64,000 bases of DNA from contig JAJOZX010012042.1 of the NCBI GenBank assembly GCA_023014485.1, positions 62,001-126,000 on the forward strand, written 5' to 3'. The notes below the pieces were generated by a model, which worked only from the letters and a program-made list of their open reading frames with translations, did not search any database and was not told the origin of the DNA. Source of the stretch: Bathynomus jamesi (lineage: Eukaryota; Arthropoda; Malacostraca; Isopoda; Cirolanidae). The position numbers and the translations under genes were made by a program. Shown here piece by piece: positions 11,485 through 23,127 of the stretch (positions within the stretch are counted from its first letter, which is position 1; each line of letters opens with the position of its first letter).

Positions 11485-14400
11485 CCCTTTCATACCCAAA
11501 TTAAGTCGAAAAGTAAAAAAAAAAATTGGGATATAAAAATCGTTTAATTGGACCCAAAATAACTGAAAAATATATTTTACAAAGTTTTATTGTCATAACA
11601 CTGGGGAACAAATTTCAACTTTTTGTCTATTGAATTAGATTTGACAGTTAGTTCTAGGTAATTTGGGTGCGCTGAGCACGAATTGTTACTCGGTTTTGCT
11701 CTATCAGGTCCTGATTTTGCTCAAAACCCCTCCTCTTTCGTCGTATTCATAAAAAGGTTTTTTTCTCAATACTCGCTGTCTTTTTGCAGTTACACATTAT
11801 GCAACTAGGTTTTTATCAGGTATTTGTACCTATTGTTATGGTATTGTTGTATTATGTATATTTTTATATGTAACACCCTAAAAATATTTTTAATTTTGTC
11901 ATTTTTAACCCATTTTAATATTAGTAAATTAAGTTAAAAATATCATAGAATTCTAAATTTTCTCGAGCGTTCCTGTTCTCTGTAGAGTATTCTAGAGGGA
12001 CAACTAAAATATATAAAAGCGACTCGTTTCCAGAGTTAATCAGTCAATTCAATCAGTCAGTCAGTCAGTCAGTCAGTTGAGTTAGTTAATTAAGTTTGGC
12101 ATTAACATAATTTTGAATTGGCATATGATTTAGTGAGTAATTTTGTCATCGTGATTTAATATAGTTGATTTAATTAGACGTAATTTATATTGTACCTACT
12201 CATCCGTGTTTCTAGTTTAATTTCATAGATTGTAAGTACCTATTTCATAATAAGTACCTATTTAAACTAATTTTTGTGTTATATTTCAGATTTTCTTAAA
12301 TTTATATGAATTAAGGGCTTTAAATACCTTTACAAATTGGCAGAACAATCAAGCAATATGTCATCAAGCACTAGAAAGTTCAAATGCAAAAACAACCCTG
12401 ATTCCTTCTGTTATATATGTGGAAATTTTACACTTCCACATCAACGAGCAAATATAACTGACTTCGTAAAAAGAGCTTACTTAGCTTATTTGGCATAAAA
12501 CTGGGGGACCAAGATAAATCGTGGGCTCCACATAAAGCCTGCACTATATGCATTGAAAGACTGCGACATTGGACGAAGGGTTCGGATTCAAAAAATACCT
12601 TTTGGAGTTCCGATGGTAAGTTTATGATTTCATAAAACTACGTAATTTAATCACTAGTATACTGTAACTTACCTAAATGTAATTGTAACTTAGGTACATA
12701 AACAAAAATTTACAGAAAATGTTTATAAGAATCTCAAATATTGCATAAGGTTGAAACACATAGAAATGTTAAATGTTTGGGTGATAACTTTTGATAAAAT
12801 TCATAAAAACAAGTCTCTCGTCGCTTTTGTTAACGCTTTACAATTTTTTTTCCATATCGGGTGTGGCGAGAGCCTACTAACCACGAGACCAATTGCTACC
12901 TTTGCTTTGTCAAGACTTCGGGCTTCACTAAGAAAAATAAATATTGTATCGAGTACCCAAATTTCGACACCGCGATACGACCTGTGCTACATTCAAATGA
13001 GATCCCCATTCCAAAATTTAAGGGTCTGCCAACTCAAGAATTAGTTGAAGATGTTCCTGAAAATATTGTTATGCACTTTGAGGAGTCAGACACCGATTTT
13101 GACCCCAGCGTATTTGAAAGTCAAAACGATCCGCAAAAGTTTAACCAGGCCGAGTTGAATGATCTTGTAAGGGATCTAAATTTGCCAAAAAAGGCTGCGG
13201 AAATTTTAGCTTCAAGACTTAAAGAGAAAAACTTGCTTACTTCAAACACATACATTTCATTTTACAGAAAAAGAGAAGAAGAACTTGTTAAATATTTTAG
13301 AACAGAGGATAGTTTAGTATATTGCTGCGACATAGTTGGTTTGTTAAAGAAGATGGGGGTTGAGTCTTACGATGCAAATGATTGGCGCTTGTTTTTAGAC
13401 AGTTCGAAAAGAAGTCTTAAGTGTGTGTTGTTGCATAATGGCAATCTATACGGCTCGATACCGATTGGGCACTCAACAAAATTAAAAGAAAAGTATGAAC
13501 ATATAGAAAAGGTTTTAAATCTTATCAAATATAGGGAGCACGAGTGGATCATATGTGTTGACTTAAAAATGGTTAATTTTCTGCTAGGACAACAAGGAGG
13601 GTATACTAAATATCCCTGCTTCCTTTGCTTATGGGACAGCAGAGCCAAGGAAGAACATTATTTCAAACAAATCTGGCCAGTACGAACATCACTTACTGTC
13701 GGAGAAAAAAACGTAATTAATCCACCTTTAGTGAGCAGAGATAAAATCATATTTCCTCCTCTGCATATAAAACTAGGCCTCATTAAATAATATGTAAAAG
13801 CTTTAGATACGAACGGCGAGTGTTTCAAATACATAACTTCAAAATTTCCAAGTTTAATTTATGAAAAAATCAAGGCGGGAATTTTCGACGGTCCACAAAT
13901 AAGAACAATGATTAAAGACAGCAATTTTCCTAATGTCATGAATGAACGCGAAAAAAATGGCTGGTTCTCATTCGTGGACTTGATAGAAAACTTTTTAGGC
14001 AATTATAGGGCAGATAACTACGAAGAAATCGTAAAAAAACTTTTAAGGGACTACAAAGAGTTAGGTTGCAATATGAGCATAAAAATGCATTTTTTGAATA
14101 GCCATCTTGACCAATTTCCAAGTAATTTAGGTGATGTAAGTGACGAACAAGGGGAGAGATTCCACCAAGATATAAAAATTATGGAGGAACGGTACCAAGG
14201 CCGCTGGGATTCCCACATGATGGCTGATTACTGCTGGTGCTTGAAAAGAGACCTGCCATCAACAAGCAAATACGCTAGAAAGTCTTACAAAAGAACATTT
14301 TTGCCACAGTGAAAGCTTCATATCTGTTTGTTTTTTTATTTTAAGTCATTTCTATCATTATAATGTAATTTTACTGTAGTTTGAACTGCTTGTATTCATG

Positions 14401-14704
14401 AAACTTGAAAAAAAAATTTAACACATGATTTAATTTTTTAGTCCTAATTTGAAAAATCTAGAAAATGGCACATAGGCTGTCGACAAGAATCAGGACCTGA
14501 TAGAGCCAAACCGAGTTGAAATTCGTATTCAGCGCACCCAAATTACCTAGAATCAAGTGTCAGATATCATTCAATAAAACACGTGTTGCCCAGTGATAAT
14601 TAATAAAATACGAAATGTGTTAAATTTCACACATTGGGAACTGGAAGGTCTAAAATTGCTTCCAAAGTTAACGATGAAAATTTCACACACTGGGCATTAA
14701 AGGG
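11485..14704 (+). mobile_element. TTAA-flanked DNA transposon inserted in LINE D
   Basis: The insertion splits the RT of LINE D exactly where LINE E reads cacacaaacTTAAggatac. On the right the flank is GGG-TTAA-ggatac; on the left TTAA has decayed to acaa. The ends are CCCTTTCATACCCA and TGGGCATTAAAGGG, followed by long degenerate inverted repeats of over 200 bp. Those include a well-kept block, TCTAGGTAATTTGGGTGCGC at about 11653, mirrored near 14535-14555. The TTAA target and CCC...GGG ends resemble piggyBac-type elements, but the encoded protein does not. It was inserted after the units duplicated, since LINE E has the empty site. Confidence 0.8.
12358..14312 (+). pseudogene. Transposon-encoded protein of the TTAA element (putative transposase)
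   Basis: Exon 1 (12358-12617) encodes MSSSTRKFKCKN and a Cys/His motif (CYICGN...HKACTICIERLRHW). One lost base at about 12491 breaks the frame. An intron with a GTAAG donor leads to 12861-13790, starting MWREPTNHETNCYLC. This part continues with RLFLDSSKRSLKCVLLHNGN, EWIICVDLKMV, GGYTKYPCFLCLWDSRA and PPLHIKLGL. After a TAA, 13908-14312 carries LGNYRADNY, FLNSHLDQFP, DEQGERFHQD and YQGRWDSHMMADYCW. The three acidic positions in the LFLDSS, CVDLK and EQGERF contexts could be a DDE-type triad; that is inference. I recall similar uncharacterised proteins in many invertebrates but cannot name the superfamily. Confidence 0.65.
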
Positions 14705-15566
14705 TTAAGGATACAGGAATTACTGGAAAGCTAGGAAAGTGGATATTTAATTTCTTGACGCAAAGAACGCAAAGAGTGGTGGTAAACGGAGTTAAATCGG
14801 AAGTCTCGGAAGTCGTGAGCTCTGTCCCACAAGGGACAGTATTAGCTCCCTTACTGTTCATAATAATGATTGCAGATATTGATGCAGATATTAAGGACAG
14901 TATTGTATCATGCTTCGCAGATGACACAAAGATATGTAAGGAAATACTGAACGAAGATGACATAAGAAAACTACAAAACGACATTGAAACATTATTCCAG
15001 TGGGCAGAAGACAACAATATTAAGTTCAACGAAGAAAAATTCCAACTTCTATGATATGGTAATAACAAAGAGCTACAGAAAAAAGGGTAAAAACTCCGCA
15101 AGCCAAACAGATACCAAATCCACAAGTCAGGGATCTTGGAGTAATAATGTCGTCGGATGCAGAATTCAGAGAGCACTATAAAATCAAAATCACAACGGCT
15201 AGAAAAAAATGGGAATCATCTGGAGGAGCTTCCGCAGCAGAAAAGCAAACATCATGATAAAATTATGGAAGAGTCTAGTCCTACCAATAATTGACTATTG
15301 CTCAGTACTCACAAGCCCACACAGAAAAAGACATTGCGAGCATTGAAGCTATACAAAGGACTTTTACGTCTAAGATAGAGGAAACGGAAGGTGAAGACTA
15401 CTGGTCTTGACTACAATCCCTGGAACTCTACTCTCTTGAAAGAAGGCGCGAGCGGTATACAATAATATACATATGAAAAATACTTGAGGGCTCTGTCCCT
15501 AACCTCAGAAATGAAATAGAAACACACTGGAATGAGAGGAGAGGCAGATTTTGTACGGTCCCAGCT
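14705..15566 (+). pseudogene. LINE D, 3' part: RT motifs B to C-terminus
   Basis: This continues LINE D after the transposon: GITGKLGKWIFNFL, SSVPQGTVLAPLLFIIMI (motif B), CFADDTKI (motif C, at about 14911) and NNIKFNEEKFQLL, with later indels. It stops abruptly at 15566 inside CGGTCCCAGCTGTGG, where it joins the inverted unit sequence. LINE E continues for another 300 bases there, so the end of D was lost in a rearrangement. Confidence 0.85.
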
Positions 15567-16759
15567 GTGGGGGGAAAGGGGGTGTTTCAGGATTTTAGGA
15601 TTTTTCGCAAACTACATCTGATCACTGTTCACGGAAATTTCCAAAGTTTCTCTTATTCGCGTCAGGTTAATGGAACTGTACAGACCATCGACATCGACTT
15701 TATAATTATTGAGCTGACGCTCGATGTTGCGAACGACATCAGCAAACAAACGCAACGCCACATCAAATGCAGCACTTGCGATAAAAGATTTGGCTTCTTC
15801 GGATACAATGAAAATTCTTGAGGCAACGATGATCTGAAGTAATACTAAAAATATGACTACAACGTTGCACCTAACAAACCGGATTTTCCAGTTTTCTTTT
15901 GTGGATACACCACGATTTTTGTAACACCCATCACATGATTTGAGAGGAATGTGTCCTTTGCCAGTGCTGCGAATTCAATTTTTATTTTAGGTTTAGCTTT
16001 AATAATCAATAAGCAATTCGTTGTTTACTTATTCCACTAACGTCACTTCAGTCAACCCCACTTCGAAAGTTATCGGAGGAATTTAAGGAAACAAGTGACT
16101 TACGAAAAGAGCCAACCACGGAGAAAATGTTCACATAAAATGTCCAATTAGATGGGCCATCTCGTTTTTTAGTATCTCTCAAGAATTATAAAACACAGTT
16201 GTAAATTATTATTATGCAATACATAATAATTACGATATTACATTAATTTAGTACATTATTAAATTATACTTTTGTCATGTTTGTACTTTACTTCTTTTAT
16301 AAGTTCTTGGGTAACTATTATATTTTGTAAAGAGCGTGGGGAATGGCCAAGGCAACCATGGTGTGGTATAAATGACGTATGGAATATTGAAATGAATGAG
16401 AAGCAAAGCTCGTATTTTATTACGAGTATACTTTATGATATAATGCCTTTTAAGTTTATTCATAAGCAACATCGGTTTCATAATCTGAAGCATTCTCTTA
16501 GCATATGCATGTTTTATATAAAGGGCTGAATTTTCAAAAGACGTACTTTGAAATTTCTCTTCTTTGGAATATCTGATAAGAGTTTATAGCAGTGGTATTT
16601 AACCTCTTTCTCACTGTTACCCCTTGAGGTAGCCAACTAAACTGTAATTACTGCCCCCCCCCCACCTTCTCCAATTGGTAATGATTATTACTACAATAAT
16701 TTCTATAAAAAGTGAGAGATAAAAGCAAAATACTTCACTTTTCTGCGTGAAGGTCAAAA

Positions 16760-16927
16760 TATGATAATAAAAACCCACTCTAATAGAGAGAGTTTATTTC
16801 CACAAAAGTTTCGATGCCCACTGGCCTCCTCTTCGGGTGGATACAGAAAAACGAAGAGGATGCCATTGGGCATCGAAAATGTTGTGGAAATAAACTCTGT
16901 CTATTAGAGTGGGTTTTTATTATCATA
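16760..16927. mobile_element. Foldback element around the 'tttcgatgccca' motif, copy 1
   Basis: This is a palindrome of about 170 bp with arms of roughly 70 bases beginning ATGATAATAAAAACCCACTC and a short loop around GGTGGATACAG. It holds no coding capacity. The same element is at 22465-22625, and a half copy lies at about 18690-18790. Confidence 0.65.
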
Positions 16928-18355
16928 TGAGAGATGAAAGTTTACGATATGTTCATAATTTGAAAGGTAAATTGAGGCGAATCAATTTCTAATTTCTTGG
17001 AGGTCAGGTGCTCATTGTATCCGAACAACTGACACAGTGAGAAAACGGACATAATATAAATTAGTTATTGTAATTTCTTAAATTAATAAAATTCACTGGG
17101 AATTACAGGGAAATTTACTGTTTTGAATGCCAACGTTATTCGAAACAATAATTACAGTACATAGATTTACAGCATATACCTCAACACACATCACTCTGTA
17201 ATTATACTGTTTTTTTTCAGTAACAATGATTCTTATAAAACAGTCAACCATAGCATTTTTTCTCTCTATAAATATTTACGTACAGAGCTTTTACGAGAAT
17301 GATCAAAACACTGTTCTGCTCACAGAGGTACTTGTTAATATATCTTTTAAAATATAATGAAATAATAGTTTTTGTTTTATATATGTGAAAAGTACACTCT
17401 AAACTTGACCATTTATAGGATTTCTTTAACTAATAAATGTAACTTTTTTGTGTAACTGTACTCTTTTTACTTAAAGTACATCTACTGCATGGTCATGTTT
17501 TTATGTGCGAGTCATAAAATCTCCTTCTTCTCTACCTACAGGTACCCACAAATACATGTACATCGTATCTTTGCCCTCTGAATAGTGATCAATTGGAATA
17601 TGAAGCGAAACATGGATTATCGCATATAAATTATATTTATTTAATATATTATTTGATATACATCTCGTTTCATACTTTTGTGCTTGTTTTTCATCTAAGT
17701 TATTTTCATTTTGTAGTTATAATAATTGTTACCGCAAAGTACTATATTTTCACTTACCCTTCGTTAAGTGACGGACATGTTTTGTGCGTTCATCATACAC
17801 TTTAACTCTAAAAAATGTGCTTTGAAAGTAGTATGCAATTTTTAGGGAAAAGTTAACAAACTGTCCTTCGAAAATATCGAAGGATTTTGTTGTTTTTATC
17901 AAAATAAGGAGTGTTGCAGAAGTCGTGTTTTGTTGGTCGGGGGTCGGGGGTAGGGGTTTTTCAGGATTTTAGGATTTTTGGCAAACTACCTCGGAGCAAT
18001 GTTCACAGAAACTTGCAAAATTTCGTTTATCCACTTCAGGTTAAATGGAATTGTACAGACCATTGACATCGGCTTTATAATTATTGAGCTGAGGCTTGAC
18101 GTTGTGAATGACATCAGGAAACAAACGTGACGTCACACCAAATATAGCACTGGCGATATAAGATTTGCCTTCTTCCGATACCATGAAAACTTTCAAGGCC
18201 ACAATGATATGATGTAATGCTAAAAATATGAATACGACGCTCCAACTAACGAACAGGATTTTCCAGTTTTCTTTTTTGGATAAACCATGCTCAGTTTACG
18301 ATTTCTTTAAAAAATAAATGTTTAAAAATGTGATAAAAATACTGAATAAAAAATA

Positions 18356-18590
18356 TTAAGATATAATGTCTTTTACATGAAATATATAAGATATACTGTC
18401 TTTTATATAAAATATGTAAGATATAATGTCTTTTATATGAAATATATAAGATATAATGTCTTTTATATAAAATATGTAAGATATAATGTCTTTTATATGA
18501 AATATATAAGATATAATGTCTTTTATATAAAATATGTAAGATATAATGTCTTTTATATGAAATATATAAGATATAATGTCTTTTAAGTCT
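18356..18590. repeat. 30-bp minisatellite with 60-bp higher-order period
   Basis: Tandem 30-bp units built on AAGATATAATGTCTTTTATA alternate between two versions (TGAAATATAT and AAAATATGT), making a 60-bp pattern repeated about four times. Because 30 is a multiple of 3, both strands stay open by chance. A three-unit version lies at 20955-21045. Confidence 0.85.
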
Positions 18591-19131
18591 GTTTAGAAGC
18601 AACATCGGTTTCACAATCTGAAGCATTCTCTACCCATACTCATAAATGCAAAAAACTTCACTTTTTTCTACATGAAGGTCAAAATATGAAAATAAAAACG
18701 CACTCTAATAGACAGAGTTTATTTCCACAACAGTTTCGATGCCCAGTGGCATCCTCCTTGGGTGGATACAGAAAAACGAATGATCCAAAACAAGAGGGAA
18801 AAACAGTCCAGGGACCGACCGTTAAGAAATTCGCACCTAGGTTAGATCCCATTCTCCCGACACCGGAAGGGCATTTTCATTAAAGGGACCCGCTTATAAG
18901 TACATTCGCACGAATTTAAAACTGTCTTCCTGTTCTAAACATACAGATTCTATTATTTTTTTTACATAATTATTACATTTATTATTAAATTTATTACATT
19001 TAATATTGCATTATTATTTATTACAGAAATTATAAATTTATTATTACATTGGTTATTACATTGTTGTTTATTATACAGAACTTATAAACCGAAAAACGAA
19101 TGAAAAAGGCGAGAAGGAAACAATCCAGAGG

Positions 19132-19277
19132 CCATTGAGAAAAGGAGGACTGTGTCGTGTTCCCAAATTAAAGGCTAGATAGGGAACATCCTTAACCCTG
19201 AAAGAAAATAGTTTTGTTGTGAGAGGACCAAAACTGATTAATGAACTGCCCAAAGACTTAAGGAACACGAGTGGTGT
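19132..19277 (+). pseudogene. Fragment of LINE N1 3' coding end
   Basis: About 145 bases match the N1 tail at 4593-4738 and 48897-49036 (GACTGTGTCGTGTTCCCAAA, GAGAGGACCAAAACTG). It is a short dead piece inserted in, or replacing part of, gene X. Confidence 0.75.
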
Positions 19278-20505
19278 TCGGCCTTCAAGCTCATAAAATC
19301 CGAAAATATGACCTTTTTGGTGCTCAAAACTGGCCGCCATCATCTTTAGCAGGGGCTTTATTAGCCGTATCAGCTGGGCCTTGGGCAGTTCACTATATTC
19401 GCGTATGGACTGCACAACTTCTTGCTTGTATAGGCTCTCTTGAAAGGTTATATCACTGATGAAATTGAAAGCGGGCGTATCCACAGACAGAAAAGAGAGT
19501 CGTTGTTTCTCTGAGGTCTTCATACAGAATTTTAAATGCAGGACTCAGTTCACCGTATGTTGTCAAGCTGGACGTCGTCAGTCTAATGAGAGGGTTTATC
19601 AGGTAAATGCTAATGAGGGCACCAGCACAGAGGAACACGGGAAAAAATGCGATTTCCTCAAATGATCTGCAGATACTGATCAACTGGTTGGTGACGTGAC
19701 AAATCCCTGCAAAGAATAGTCTTCCATCTTCGCAGTGGTGCAGCGTCGTTCCTGCACAGCTTGTGAGTCGATCAAACCGCTTGTCCTTCAGTGAGAGGGT
19801 TCTGATTCTTCTCCGAGTGTATTGTTTCATCGAATTCGCATGGGTAGTTCCATTGCTTGTGATCAAAGTCATGATTCACGATTCTTGTAAAGCAGTCAAT
19901 CAATTTTTTTTAATGCAAGAAGTCGGGGTTAAGGGCGAACGCCCTCAAAAATGCCTTCCCCCCAAAAGAAGAAAAAGGAGAGTTGAAATCAAGGACTCTA
20001 AAGCTCTTAAAACCTATACCATTTTTTGTAGTGTGTAAGGTGTATGTATGTGTACTGAAGAATAGGGGGAGAAGAGTGTGTTTGAGAGCATGCTGGACTG
20101 CTCACAAGGTAGATGAGACACGGAAAGAGATCAGCTAAAGAGGACAGTAACAGGAGAAACGGGAGTTCTAGCACTCCATGTCTCCTGCCTAACGTCCCTG
20201 TCGGAGTACTGCCATGATGGATTGATGTCTACAATCTGGTGCAACATGTTTAGAATCTCGTCAATTAGTAATTGCTCTGTTGCAATGTTCTTTCCGTTAG
20301 TAGAGTCGACCAAGAATGCTGCATGGATTTTATTCTGCCATATTTCTTGTTCATTGGATATCCAAAACTTTACAAGCACCCTGATGAACATCAGGGAAGG
20401 ATGCACGTTGGAGAATAAGTGAAACTTGGGATATTGATCATCGAAATCCAAAATATTGCAAACAAGTTCCTCAACCTTCAAATTGTGGGACGTTTGATCT
20501 GTCAA
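19278..20505 (-). pseudogene. Gene X copy in unit 1 (multi-copy membrane-segment protein, broken)
   Basis: Read on the minus strand, an exon-like block at 20505-20131 encodes about 120 residues including QYPKFHLFSNVHPSLMF and QNKIHAAFLVDSTNGKN. It follows an acceptor-like TTGACAG. A gap leads to 19990-19280: LSLKDKRFDRLTSCAG, ICHVTNQLISICRSFEE, a hydrophobic stretch IAFFPVFLCAGALISIYLI, and TTYGELSPAFKILYED. It loses frame near 19500 and is cut by an N1 fragment. The same protein is found in units 2 and 3. The family is unnamed here. I recall similar repeated proteins in invertebrate genomes, probably mobile-element related. Confidence 0.55.
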
Positions 20506-20576
20506 TACAAAGCTTATGCGTGAGTAAAGTAATTCTAATGTTACTCCTCAAATTATTGTTGAAGGAAACTGTAAAC

Positions 20577-20821
20577 CAGTGGTATTTAACCTGGAGATAA
20601 TTACCCCCCAGGCGGATAATTCGCCCTATTTTAGGGGGTAATGAGCTGGCGCCACTGTCTAAAAAAAAAAGGCGAGTTATGATTCCACTAAAATTTTGTT
20701 ATTCTTGAGTAATTTTCCTTTACTCATATTCCCCATTTAGAAATGAGGGGAGAGGGGGTGTAATTGCGATTTTGTTGGCTAAGTGAAGGGGTAACAATGC
20801 AAAAAAGGTTAAATACCACTG
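20577..20821. mobile_element. hAT-type MITE with CAGTGGTATTTAACCT ends (unit 1)
   Basis: The ends are CAGTGGTATTTAACCT and AGGTTAAATACCACTG. The flanking octamers CTGTAAAC and CACTAAAC fit a decayed 8-bp target duplication. It has no coding capacity. Copies: 60867-61065, a left half at 38302, and a reversed half at about 16585. Confidence 0.7.
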
Positions 20822-20869
20822 CACTAAACTCTTATCAGATATTCCAAAGAATAGGAATTTCAAAGTACG

Positions 20870-23026
<2,157 letters not shown>

Positions 23027-23127
23027 ATGGAAAAATAAATGTGTCAGTATAAATTACCTTCATTTTTTTTCCAGATCCTCTGTACTCACTAATCATATTC
23101 TCCGCCTCGGTATCCTTTGTACCCATA

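Larger units (their letters stand above)
15567..18660 (-). repeat. Inverted, rearranged copy of the unit's right-hand block
   Basis: This stretch is the reverse complement of the unit's right part. 15567-17030 mirrors about 38500-40650, and 17040-18650 mirrors about 20870-22430. The membrane-ORF segment therefore occurs twice more here, reversed (15567-16080 and 17940-18300). The block explains several apparent ORFs, such as 15567-15821. Together with 20870-22640 it forms a large imperfect palindrome within unit 1. The junction with LINE D is sharp. Confidence 0.7.

Noticed and set aside
18356..18590. CRISPR array
   Set aside because: The repeats are directly adjacent without unique spacers, and the genome is eukaryotic.
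18291..18626. 111-codon ORF with YILYISYKRH repeats
   Set aside because: It is a 30-bp minisatellite whose length is a multiple of three.
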